Shown piece by piece: positions 1-7,866 of a DNA stretch of 25,732 bases. The position numbers and the translations under genes are program-made. The notes under the pieces are model-generated. The model saw only the letters and a program-made list of their open reading frames with translations, was not told the DNA's origin and did no database searches. Within the stretch, counting starts at the first letter, position 1, and each line of letters begins with the position of its first letter. This DNA comes from a virus, in the IMG/VR virus record IMGVR_UViG_3300021961_000568, positions 1 to 25,732 of that record; one strand, written 5' to 3'.

Positions 1-1
1 T

Positions 2-28
2 GGTATCGGCGGCGGGTCAAGTATGTAA
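2..28 (+). CDS. C-terminal tail of an upstream gene (partial)
   Basis: The first bases read in one frame as a Gly/Ser-rich tail (GIGGGSSM) ending in TAA at 26-28, just ahead of the portal ribosome binding site. T7-like phages commonly carry a small virion protein with a glycine-rich C-terminus directly upstream of the portal, so this could be its end. Only eight codons are visible, so the assignment rests on position and composition alone. Confidence 0.35.
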   Translation, partial: GIGGGSSM

Positions 29-40
29 GTAAGGAGCGAT

Positions 41-1669
41 ATGGACTACAATGAACGGACTTGTGAAGCCCGTTACGAAGCCCTAGAGTCGGATCGCCTT
101 ACGTTCTTGGATCGCGCTCGCAGATGTAGTGAGCTAACCATTCCAACACTTGTGCCTCCACAGGCACACTCTAAGTCCACGATTTATTACACACCGTGGC
201 AAGGCATCGGCGCTAGGGGCGTTAATAACCTAGCTTCCAAACTCTTGCTCTCGCTGCTTCCGCCAAACAGTCCGTTCTTCCGTCTAGTCGTAGATGACTT
301 TACTCGTGACGAACTTACCGGCCAGCCCGGTTCTAAGGCGATTGTTGACGAGGGTCTTTCTAAAATTGAGCGAGCAGTGCAGACTGAAATTGAAGGCTCT
401 GGTCTTCGCAGTCCTGTCTTCCTCGCATTAAAACATTTGATTGTAGCAGGTAATGTCCTGCTCTATCTTCCCAAGGAAGGTATTCGCATCTGGCGCTTGG
501 ACAATTATGTCGTTAAGCGTGATGTGCTGGGCAACGTCCTTGACGTTATTGCAAAGGATGAAGTTAGCCCTTACTCACTCTCCAAAACTGAAATCGAACT
601 GCTTGATGACTCGTCAGCAGATGAAAACGAAAACGAAGAACTGGAACGTACAGTAAAGGTCTACACTCGCTGGTATCGCTGTGACGATGAAAACGAGCGT
701 GTACATTGGAAGATGTACCAAGAGATCAACGGCAAGCGTGTTCCAGGTTCTGAAGGCCGTTTCCCTGTAGACAAACCCCCGTTTATGGCACTCCGTTGGA
801 ATGCTGTCGATGGGGAAGACTACGGTCGATCTTACGTTGAAGAGTACCTTGGTGATCTTATCTCTCTTGAAGGCTTGTCAAAGGCGATTGTAGATGCGTC
901 TGCGGTAGCTGCGAAAGTGGTCTACCTACTCAACCCAAACGGGCTGACTCGTATCAAGGATGTTACCAAAGCTGAAAGCGGTGACGTGATCCTTGGTAAG
1001 GCAGATGACATCTCTTCACTCAAGTCTGACAAACAGGCTGACATGCGTATTGCCTATGAGGCATCTAAGACAATCACTGACAGACTGGCTATGGCGTTCT
1101 TGATGAACTCTGCTGTCCAGCGTCAGGCTGAGCGTGTTACTGCTGAAGAGATACGCTTCATGTCTGCTGAGCTTGAGCAGATTCTTGGTGGTGTTTACTC
1201 TGTGCTTAGTCAAGAGTTCCAGCTTCCGCTGGTCAACCGCCTCATGGATCGCATGACTCGTTCCAAGCGTCTACCCGCCCTGCCGAAGGGTGTTGTCAAG
1301 CCTGCAATCGTTACAGGGCTTGAGGCGCTAGGACGTGGACACGACCTGAATAAATACATTTCATTGTTGCAGGCTCTCCAGCCGCTAGGCCCAGAGATAC
1401 TTATGCAATTCATGAACCCCGGCGACTACATCAGTCGAGTGGCTACGTCACTTGGCATCGATTCTGCCGGTCTTGTTAAATCGCAAGAGGAAATCCAAGC
1501 AATGCAGCAGCAGCAAATGCAGCAGCAAATGCAGCAGCAGATGATGCAGATGGGTGGCGATCTTGCAGGTAAACTTGGCCCTAACGTTGTTAAGGGTCTT
1601 TCTGACAGGGCAGCACGAGAAGATCAGGCACCGCCGGATCAAGAACAGGCTGCACCTCCACAAGGATAA
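41..1669 (+). CDS. Portal (head-tail connector) protein, T7 gp8-like
   Basis: The 542-residue product matches the podoviral head-tail connector family in length (T7 gp8 is 536 residues) and in sequence style. It forms the dodecameric ring at the unique capsid vertex through which DNA is packaged and ejected. The N-terminus has the family-like stretch TPWQGIGARGVNNLASKLLLSL (split here only for reading), followed by the acidic clip region around residues 190-210. The C-terminal ~65 residues are rich in Gln and Met and then turn Pro/Glu-rich. The ATG at 41 has a good AAGGAG Shine-Dalgarno. The scaffold gene follows after 9 bases, as in T7. Identification is firm; C-terminal details are low complexity. 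Confidence 0.95.
   Translation: MDYNERTCEARYEALESDRLTFLDRARRCSELTIPTLVPPQAHSKSTIYYTPWQGIGARGVNNLASKLLLSLLPPNSPFFRLVVDDFTRDELTGQPGSKAIVDEGLSKIERAVQTEIEGSGLRSPVFLALKHLIVAGNVLLYLPKEGIRIWRLDNYVVKRDVLGNVLDVIAKDEVSPYSLSKTEIELLDDSSADENENEELERTVKVYTRWYRCDDENERVHWKMYQEINGKRVPGSEGRFPVDKPPFMALRWNAVDGEDYGRSYVEEYLGDLISLEGLSKAIVDASAVAAKVVYLLNPNGLTRIKDVTKAESGDVILGKADDISSLKSDKQADMRIAYEASKTITDRLAMAFLMNSAVQRQAERVTAEEIRFMSAELEQILGGVYSVLSQEFQLPLVNRLMDRMTRSKRLPALPKGVVKPAIVTGLEALGRGHDLNKYISLLQALQPLGPEILMQFMNPGDYISRVATSLGIDSAGLVKSQEEIQAMQQQQMQQQMQQQMMQMGGDLAGKLGPNVVKGLSDRAAREDQAPPDQEQAAPPQG
1501..1552 (+). repeat. CAG/ATG-rich low-complexity tract in the portal gene
   Basis: Tandem CAG codons interspersed with ATG and CAA encode a Gln/Met-rich stretch near the portal C-terminus, made of QQQ blocks separated by M. 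The tract is simple-sequence DNA and could change length by slippage without breaking the frame. Confidence 0.8.
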
Positions 1670-1678
1670 TTTTGATAC

Positions 1679-2518
1679 ATGGGTGAGACTCTATCTGTGT
1701 CTATTGACACGTCTAAGGATGTTGCTGAACCGACGCTCGAAGAAGAAGCCGCAAAGTATGAGAGCGATAACTTTGAATCTTCCGCTGACGACCGTCCTGA
1801 GTGGCTACCCGAAAAATTCAAAAGTGCAGAGGATATGGCTAAAGCCTACTCTGAGCTTGAGAAGAAGTTAGGTTCCCGCAGTAATACCAATACGGAGGAA
1901 AATGTTGAGCAGACGTTGGAAGAACCAGAGGGGCAGAATGCTAATGATGCCGACGAAGGAGAAGACAACAGTGAAGAGACCGAAACGGTTGAACAAAAAG
2001 CTCGACAGGTTACTGAGAAAGCTGGATTGGACTTTGATGAGCTTTCTGCCTCCTACTGGGAGAACGGGGAACTAAACGAAAGCCAGTATAAAAAGCTGGA
2101 AGAAGCTGGCATTCCAAAAACGCTTGTTGACCAGTTTATCTCTGGTCAGGAGGCGCTTATCGACTCAACACGTAATACCGTGTTTGCGTCTGTTGGCGGT
2201 GAGGATTCGTACAATTCGATTACCTCATGGGCCGCTGACAATTTCTCTGAGGATGAAATCTCCGCTTATAATGCGGCAGTTAACAGTGGCAACACTGCAT
2301 CCGCAATGATGGCCGTCAAAGGTTTGAAGGCTCGTTATGATGCAGAGGTTGGCTTTGAGCCTTCTCGTGAAGTTCGTGGACAGACTGCTAAGGCAGGTGC
2401 GAGCGTGTATCGCTCCGTTGCAGAACTAGAGAAGGACATGAGCGATCCTCGTTATAGAGAAGACCCAGCATTCCGCAGGGACGTTGAGCGAAAGCTTGGA
2501 CGCTCTGACATTTTCTAA
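1679..2518 (+). CDS. Capsid assembly scaffolding protein, T7 gp9-like
   Basis: This 279-residue, strongly acidic protein has the hallmark of T7-type scaffolds: the WLPEKFKSAEDMAKAYSELE segment around residues 40-60, followed by a long Glu/Asp/Asn-rich linker and a helical C-terminal half. T7 gp9 is 307 residues. It directs assembly of the major capsid protein into the procapsid and then leaves. The ATG at 1679 lies 13 bases after an AAGGA that overlaps the end of the portal gene. Position between portal and major capsid is canonical for the group. Confidence 0.92.
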   Translation: MGETLSVSIDTSKDVAEPTLEEEAAKYESDNFESSADDRPEWLPEKFKSAEDMAKAYSELEKKLGSRSNTNTEENVEQTLEEPEGQNANDADEGEDNSEETETVEQKARQVTEKAGLDFDELSASYWENGELNESQYKKLEEAGIPKTLVDQFISGQEALIDSTRNTVFASVGGEDSYNSITSWAADNFSEDEISAYNAAVNSGNTASAMMAVKGLKARYDAEVGFEPSREVRGQTAKAGASVYRSVAELEKDMSDPRYREDPAFRRDVERKLGRSDIF

Positions 2519-2528
2519 GGATCATTTT

Positions 2529-2759
2529 ATGGCTCGTGATTATGCAAAAGAATATTCTGCATCACGGACGCCAGAGCGCCGACGCGCTAACATAATGCGT
2601 AAACGCGCTAGGCGTTTGATGATCAAAAGACACGGAGAGGCTGCTGTTAATGGCAAGGAAGTGGATCACAACAACTTAAATCCAACTGACAATAGACCTA
2701 GCAATCTCTCTATTAAGTCTAAGTCTGCTAACAGACGTAAGCAGCCTAGACACAAGTAG
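2529..2759 (+). CDS. Small HNH-motif protein
   Basis: The 76-residue product is very basic and carries an HNH-like core at residues 45-60 (VDHNNLNPTDNRPSNL), with the Asp-His pair at 46-47 and the Asn of the NRPSNL element at 59. HNH nucleases bind a metal and nick or cut DNA. I chose the ATG at 2529 over an upstream start inside the scaffold gene because it has an AAGGAT Shine-Dalgarno at 2517-2522 and because MARDYAKEY resembles the start of other small phage HNH proteins. The protein is short for a full homing endonuclease. It sits between scaffold and capsid genes, where T7 has no gene. It may be a free-standing homing-type insertion or a helper nuclease. Confidence 0.75.
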   Translation: MARDYAKEYSASRTPERRRANIMRKRARRLMIKRHGEAAVNGKEVDHNNLNPTDNRPSNLSIKSKSANRRKQPRHK

Positions 2760-2882
2760 ATACAACTAAACCTTCCGGCCCAACGATAAGCTTTGCGGAG
2801 CTACAATAGGACAACTGGTACGGTGATTGGGTTCTACACTTTTTCAACTCAACTCACATAATTTTCGGAAGGAAAATATATT
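2760..2882 (+). promoter_or_regulatory. Leader and possible promoter of the major capsid gene
   Basis: This 123-base gap is one of the largest inside the virion gene cluster and precedes the most highly expressed virion gene. It contains ACTCACATAAT at 2852-2862, which could serve as a -10 element (CATAAT) or as a degenerate phage-polymerase site, since T7 promoters contain ACTCACTATAG. A strong GGAAGGA Shine-Dalgarno stands just before the ATG. I see no convincing -35 box and no second copy of the motif, so the promoter is inferred mainly from position. Confidence 0.35.
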
Positions 2883-3848
2883 ATGGCAAATGCTACTCCC
2901 TCGCGTATTGGTCAGCAGCTTGGTGCTGGTGACGCACGCGCACTCTTTCTCAAGGTCTTCAGCGGCGAAGTTCTGACTACGTTTAACGCTGCTACCATTA
3001 TGAAAGACAAGACTCGCGTTCGTAACATTTCGAGCGGTAAGTCGGCTCAGTTCCCCGCAATCGGTAAGACCATTGCAGAGTACCACACTCCGGGTGCTGA
3101 AATCACTGGCAACATTATCCAGCAGGACGAGAAGGTCATCACCATCGATGATCTGCTCATCGCTAACACCTTTGTTGCTCGCATAGATGAGGCTATCTCT
3201 CACTTCGATGTTCGCAGCGAATACTCCGTACAGATGGGTCAGGCTCTGGCTCAGACCTACGACCGCAACCTCCTGTCGCTTGGCGTTAAGGCTGCTCGCG
3301 ACACTGGTGCTGGTGGTATCGGTGTTGGTGCTGTTGGTCAGGGCAACGCTGTATCGTCTTCGATTGGCGCTACTCCCTCTGTTACTGACATTATTGATGC
3401 TGCGTTCGCTGCTGCCCAGAACTTCGATGAGAAGAACATTCCGGCTGAACAGCGCTACCTGATCGTCTCTCCTGCGACTTATTACTCGCTGGTATCGAGC
3501 GACAAGCTGCTCAACATGTTCTACAACCCCGGCAACAACGGTTCTTACTCTGACGGTGAGGTGCAGACGGTTGCTGGCTTCACCATCGTGAAGTCTAACA
3601 ACCTCGCTGTTGATCACACCGCTGCTACCGGCACGTACCCGGACTACTCGTCCAAGTACACTGTCAATGCCTCGGACACGGTGGGTCTGTTCATGCACCC
3701 ACAGGCTATGGGTACTGTTAAGCTGCTCGATCTGTCGAGCGAAATGGAATACGACATGCGGCGTCAGGGTACGCTCATGGTTTCCAAGATGGCTGTCGGT
3801 CACGGCGTTCTGCGCCCCGAATGCCTCTACGAAATTCGCGCTGCGTAA
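2883..3848 (+). CDS. Major capsid protein, T7 gp10-like
   Basis: The 321-residue product has the features of T7-like HK97-fold capsid proteins (T7 gp10A is 345 residues). It begins with a short N-arm, then LKVFSGEVLTTFNAATIMKD, and later has SSGKSAQFPAIG, a ligand-like FDVRSEYS segment and the C-terminal GVLRPECLYEIRAA. It builds the icosahedral shell together with the scaffold upstream. Codon use is visibly richer in G/C third positions (CTG, CTC, CGC, AAC) than in neighbouring genes, as expected for a very abundant protein. The gene is bracketed by its own leader and a strong terminator. Confidence 0.96.
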   Translation: MANATPSRIGQQLGAGDARALFLKVFSGEVLTTFNAATIMKDKTRVRNISSGKSAQFPAIGKTIAEYHTPGAEITGNIIQQDEKVITIDDLLIANTFVARIDEAISHFDVRSEYSVQMGQALAQTYDRNLLSLGVKAARDTGAGGIGVGAVGQGNAVSSSIGATPSVTDIIDAAFAAAQNFDEKNIPAEQRYLIVSPATYYSLVSSDKLLNMFYNPGNNGSYSDGEVQTVAGFTIVKSNNLAVDHTAATGTYPDYSSKYTVNASDTVGLFMHPQAMGTVKLLDLSSEMEYDMRRQGTLMVSKMAVGHGVLRPECLYEIRAA

Positions 3849-3857
3849 TTTCAATTT

Positions 3858-3887
3858 GGGGAGGGAGAAATCTCTCCCCCTTTTTTT
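3858..3887 (+). terminator. Intrinsic terminator after the major capsid gene
   Basis: A 9-bp stem (3858-3866 with 3871-3879, one G-U pair) closes a GAAA tetraloop and is followed by CTTTTTTT. It starts 10 bases after the capsid stop codon. T7 has its main late terminator, T-phi, at the same place, so partial termination here would set capsid mRNA above tail mRNA. Confidence 0.93.
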
Positions 3888-3913
3888 CTTTTAACATATA
3901 TTGGAGGTTTGAT

Positions 3914-4519
3914 TTGGCCTACTACGACACTCCGATGACGAAGCTGGAAGCAGTTAATATCTGCTTGTCATCTATGGGCGAGCCGGTTGTCAACACGCTT
4001 GACGGTGCTGCCATCGATGCACAGATGGCTTCAGACCTCATCGATGAGACAAGCCGCTCTGTTCAAGGCATGGGCTGGCACTGGAATCGCGAGAAGCATA
4101 CGCTTCAGCCTAACGTAAGTAACGAGATTGTTCTCCCTGCTAACACCATTCGCGTCGATACGATTGAAGACAATCGCGACGTAAATGTTGTTTACCGAAA
4201 TGGTAAGCTGTTTGACGTGGAGAACGCAACATATCAGTTCGATCAGACTGAGCTTAAACTAGAGATTTATGTAGTCCTTCCTTTTGAGCATCTGCCGTTT
4301 GCGGCTAAGCAGTTCATCACTGCTCGCGCATCCCGTTTGCTCCAAACCCGTTTGCTTGGTTCAGAGACGCTGAACAAGTTTAACACTGCTGACGAACAGC
4401 GAGCATGGGTAGCGCTTATGCAGGAAGAGGCTGAAACTTATGACGGCAATATGCTGTATGACTCTTGGTCTACACGTTCTATTCTAACTCGTGGAAACTT
4501 TGCTAGAGGAGTGTACTAA
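3914..4519 (+). CDS. Tail tubular protein A, T7 gp11-like
   Basis: The segment MTKLEAVNICLSSMGEPVVN matches the start region of T7 gp11-type tail tubular proteins, which form the dodecameric adaptor between portal and nozzle. With a TTG start at 3914 the product is 201 residues; T7 gp11 is 196. The TTG is preferred because GGAGG at 3903-3907 lies seven bases upstream. An ATG at 3935, within the conserved segment, is the alternative and has no comparable Shine-Dalgarno. The stop codon overlaps the ATG of the next gene (TAATG), indicating translational coupling with its tail-tube partner. Confidence 0.92.
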   Translation: MAYYDTPMTKLEAVNICLSSMGEPVVNTLDGAAIDAQMASDLIDETSRSVQGMGWHWNREKHTLQPNVSNEIVLPANTIRVDTIEDNRDVNVVYRNGKLFDVENATYQFDQTELKLEIYVVLPFEHLPFAAKQFITARASRLLQTRLLGSETLNKFNTADEQRAWVALMQEEAETYDGNMLYDSWSTRSILTRGNFARGVY

Positions 4520-6873
4520 TGTCTCTCCTTGCAGGCACGATCCCTAATCTTGTTGGCGGTATCTCTCAACAGCCTCCTGCGCTCCGTCTAACGACTGCTT
4601 GCGAGGCAACGGAAAACACTTGGCCGTCGATTGTTAGCGGTCTACAAAAACGACCGCCTACAGAACACGTAGCTAGTCTTGGCGTATCGCTATCCGATAG
4701 CGCTAGTTCCTACATGATCGAACGAAACGATGACTACCGCTACCTTGCGATTGTTGAGAATGGCGACCTTAGAGTTCTAAATCTTAATACAGGACTGTTT
4801 GAGACGGTTAGCTTTCCTGACGGTAAGTCTTACCTGTCTGCCGCATCTCCTGTAGACTCTTTTCGTTTTGTCACATTTGGTGACTACACATTCATTGCTA
4901 ATAGAAATATAGAAACATCCACGAGTGCTGTAGCTGAACCTGTTGGAGGTGCTACCCGTCTTGATCCTACAAATATGGGTACGGTCTATGTGACGGCAGC
5001 CGCCTACAACACCTATTACTCTGTCTATGTAAACAATGTGTTGAAGGCCAGTTGGCTATCTCCTAATGGAGCAAGCGGTAGTCACGCTATTCAAGACACT
5101 AGCCAGATTGCTACCGAAGTAAATAACGACTTGATTGCATCTGGTTATACGACCATTAAGACTGGTTCAACGATTACCATTACCAACCTTGGAGCTAATG
5201 ATACTCTGCAAGCTCAGGGCGGAACTGGTGATAAATCAATTCGCGTTTTCAAGCGTGATGTCCAGTCTTTCTCTGATCTCCCTCCTACATCTCCTGAAGG
5301 ACGCATTGTGCGTGTGGCTGGTGATTTGGAAGCCCTTGGCGACGATTATTACGTCGTATACGAAAATGGCATCTGGAGAGAGACGTTGGACTGGGGACAA
5401 GGTGAGCAGCTCGATGTCGCGACGATGCCCCACGTTCTTATCAACAATGGGGGCGGCTCATGGACTTTCCAACAACATACATGGGACGGTCGTACCGTAG
5501 GTGATACCGAAAGCTCTCGTAACCCTTCGTTTGCTGGAACTACAATCAACGACATCTTTGTCTACAGTAACCGTCTTGGTATGCTATCCGACGAAAACGT
5601 CATTCTTTCTGAAGCTGACAACTTTGAAAATTTCTATCGAACAACGGCTGCTCAGGTTCTAGATGGCGATCCTATCGATGTGGCTGTGCTACACAACAAC
5701 GTAGACATACTGTATCACGCGATACCTTACAATCGCGACTTGCTTCTAATGTCGCAGAAGAACCAGTTCAGGCTAACATACCAGAACTATCTTGGTCCTA
5801 CGACAGTAAGCATACAATACCGTACAGCGTTTAATGTGACGACTCGCGTCAAGCCGATGAACGTAGGTAACTCTGTTTACTTTGTTGACGATAGAGCTGA
5901 CAAGCCTTTCTGTGGATTGTACGAATACTTCCCAACAGACAATGCTACACAGGATGACGCTGAGAACGTAGCTTCCGCAGTGCCTGAGCTTATTCCTAGA
6001 GATATTCAGTTCACTACAGCTTCAAACAGCTCAGATGTTGTTGCCCTTTTCAGTCACACTGATCCTACGTCTCTCTATCTTTACAAGTTCTTTTGGGCTG
6101 GAAACAAGAAAGTTCAAAGCGCGTGGACTAAGTGGACATTCCCAGACGCTGAACACATTCACTGGGCTGGCTTCTCTGGAACGATCTTATACATGTTGAT
6201 TCGCCGGTCTTACGGTTTGTATCTGGAAAAGATCAACATAGAAGAAGATGTGTTTGACACTGAGACTAACTACACGCTCCTTCTGGATCGTTACGTCACC
6301 TTGTCGGCAGGTAGCTACGACGCTGTGAATGACAGAACAACGTTCACGCTTCCCTACTCTACCGACGCTACGGTTGACATTGTTAGCAACGACGCTCCAA
6401 ACGGTATCTACGGTATTAGACAGGTGGTGACACGCATCAACGCTTCTGAAGTTTCTATTCCCGGTGATTACACGGGTTATACAAACTACGCAGGCGTAGC
6501 TTACGAGAAGCTATACGAGTTCTCAACCATCTACGCGAAGCAAGCTCAGGGCGAAGGACAGGTAGCCATCCTCGATGGTCGCTTGCAGCTCCGTTATCTG
6601 ACGCTTGAACATCACGACTCAGCATACTTCACAACTGAAGTTATAACACCCGGACGTGATCCTGCTGTGTCAACATATGTTGGAACAATCCTTGGTTCAG
6701 AAGACTCTGAGCTAGGTCGTGTTCACTTTGCTTCAGGTCGCTTCCGTGTTCCTGTAATGTCGGAGAACTTGAAAGCTCGTATCTTGATACGTAATGATAG
6801 TCCATTTCCTTCAGCTATAGGTTCCGCTGAGTGGAGTGGGATTATGTCACCTAAAGCAGTTAGACGAATTTAA
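4519..6873 (+). CDS. Tail tubular protein B (nozzle), T7 gp12-like
   Basis: At 784 residues this matches T7 gp12 (794) in length. The start MSLLAGTIPNLVGGISQQPP is the signature of the family. The protein forms the hexameric nozzle of the short tail, a beta-propeller-rich tube that DNA passes through on ejection. AGAGGAG precedes the ATG, which overlaps the preceding stop. Central stretches such as YSNRLGMLSDENVILSEA and SVYFVDDRADKP are characteristic. Confidence is high. Confidence 0.96.
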   Translation: MSLLAGTIPNLVGGISQQPPALRLTTACEATENTWPSIVSGLQKRPPTEHVASLGVSLSDSASSYMIERNDDYRYLAIVENGDLRVLNLNTGLFETVSFPDGKSYLSAASPVDSFRFVTFGDYTFIANRNIETSTSAVAEPVGGATRLDPTNMGTVYVTAAAYNTYYSVYVNNVLKASWLSPNGASGSHAIQDTSQIATEVNNDLIASGYTTIKTGSTITITNLGANDTLQAQGGTGDKSIRVFKRDVQSFSDLPPTSPEGRIVRVAGDLEALGDDYYVVYENGIWRETLDWGQGEQLDVATMPHVLINNGGGSWTFQQHTWDGRTVGDTESSRNPSFAGTTINDIFVYSNRLGMLSDENVILSEADNFENFYRTTAAQVLDGDPIDVAVLHNNVDILYHAIPYNRDLLLMSQKNQFRLTYQNYLGPTTVSIQYRTAFNVTTRVKPMNVGNSVYFVDDRADKPFCGLYEYFPTDNATQDDAENVASAVPELIPRDIQFTTASNSSDVVALFSHTDPTSLYLYKFFWAGNKKVQSAWTKWTFPDAEHIHWAGFSGTILYMLIRRSYGLYLEKINIEEDVFDTETNYTLLLDRYVTLSAGSYDAVNDRTTFTLPYSTDATVDIVSNDAPNGIYGIRQVVTRINASEVSIPGDYTGYTNYAGVAYEKLYEFSTIYAKQAQGEGQVAILDGRLQLRYLTLEHHDSAYFTTEVITPGRDPAVSTYVGTILGSEDSELGRVHFASGRFRVPVMSENLKARILIRNDSPFPSAIGSAEWSGIMSPKAVRRI

Positions 6874-6876
6874 CAC

Positions 6877-7341
6877 ATGCTATACCGACAAGCTCTGCGG
6901 AGCGATGTTGGCTATGTTGCAGACAATATGCGGAAAGAGGATCAAGAGGAGTGTCTCGCAGGAGGCTTAAACCCTTATGATGCTCTTTCCACGAGTTTCA
7001 CCAACTGTCCCTTTTGCTACACCTTAGTCAACCCTGTTAACTTCAAGCCATCCGGGATACTAGGTGTTAGCGATAGTCCTCTTGGACCTGCATTCGGTAT
7101 TATCTGGATGCTAGGGACTGATGACATAGCTAAACACAAGTTTGCTTTCCTTCGCAAGTGTACGCAAGGCGTCAACGACCTGTTCACAGTGTCGCAGAAG
7201 GAATGTCTTTACAATTACTCATATTCGCAGAACGATCTGCACCACGCTTGGCTCAAGTGGCTAGGCTTTAAGTTTTTAAGAGAGGTACGAATGCCTCCAC
7301 ACGGAAATTCATTTTTAGAATTTGTTAGACTAAAGGGATAA
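6877..7341 (+). CDS. gp13-like protein (GNAT-related fold)
   Basis: The 154-residue product sits where T7 gene 13 lies (T7 gp13 is 138 residues) and shares its style, including the final LKWLGFKFLREVRMPPHGN and FLEFVRL elements. Members of this family look like degenerate GNAT acetyltransferases. In T7, gp13 is needed for correct assembly of the ejection proteins. Translation probably depends on coupling, because there is no good Shine-Dalgarno and the start comes three bases after the gp12 stop. Whether it binds acetyl-CoA cannot be judged from the sequence. Confidence 0.82.
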   Translation: MLYRQALRSDVGYVADNMRKEDQEECLAGGLNPYDALSTSFTNCPFCYTLVNPVNFKPSGILGVSDSPLGPAFGIIWMLGTDDIAKHKFAFLRKCTQGVNDLFTVSQKECLYNYSYSQNDLHHAWLKWLGFKFLREVRMPPHGNSFLEFVRLKG

Positions 7342-7347
7342 AACAAA

Positions 7348-7854
7348 ATGTGTACACTGACAGCAGCCATGATGGCTGTAACTTCAGTTGCTAGCGGAAT
7401 GCAGCAGATGGCTGCAACCAACGCTTACAACGCAAATGCGGCTGCTGCTCACCAACAGGAACGCATTGCAGCCACTCAGAACTATACGAGACTTCAGCAG
7501 AAGGCTCAGTTTGATAATCAGTCTTTGAACCGGCAAGCTCTACAGCAGGCATTCAAGGGACGTGCAGCTCGTAGTCGATTAGCCGCCTCAGCAGGAGCTT
7601 CTGGTATTGCATTTGGGTCGAGGACACTCGATGAGCTTGAGATGGCATCTTATGCTGTGTCTGCTGAAAATCAAGGATTAGTTGACACCAAGCGTGATGA
7701 TCTAAAGTCCGCCACTCAATACGCAGGGCTAGACGCCTATAACAGAGCGTCGGCAAACATCGCAAGTCTTCCTTTCAAGGATGAGAATGCTCCCCTTATC
7801 AACATGGGCCTTGGTATCGCCAACGCTGCGGTAAAAGGATATGGAAAAGCCTAA
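7348..7854 (+). CDS. Internal virion protein, gp14-like
   Basis: This 168-residue Ala/Gln-rich protein occupies the T7 gene 14 position (T7 gp14 is 196 residues). It begins with an MC dipeptide and a short hydrophobic, alanine-rich segment (about residues 4-20), followed by a long helix-prone region. T7 gp14 is ejected first and forms the pore in the outer membrane. The C-terminal INMGLGIANAAVKGYGKA is compatible with the family. The assignment rests on position, length and composition more than on any single motif. Confidence 0.85.
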   Translation: MCTLTAAMMAVTSVASGMQQMAATNAYNANAAAAHQQERIAATQNYTRLQQKAQFDNQSLNRQALQQAFKGRAARSRLAASAGASGIAFGSRTLDELEMASYAVSAENQGLVDTKRDDLKSATQYAGLDAYNRASANIASLPFKDENAPLINMGLGIANAAVKGYGKA

Positions 7855-7866
7855 CTAGGAGTAAAA

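Noticed and set aside
2844-3854. Long (336-codon) open frame antisense to the major capsid gene
   Set aside because: It lies wholly over a certain gene, has no Shine-Dalgarno or family motif, and its openness follows from the biased codon use of the capsid gene.
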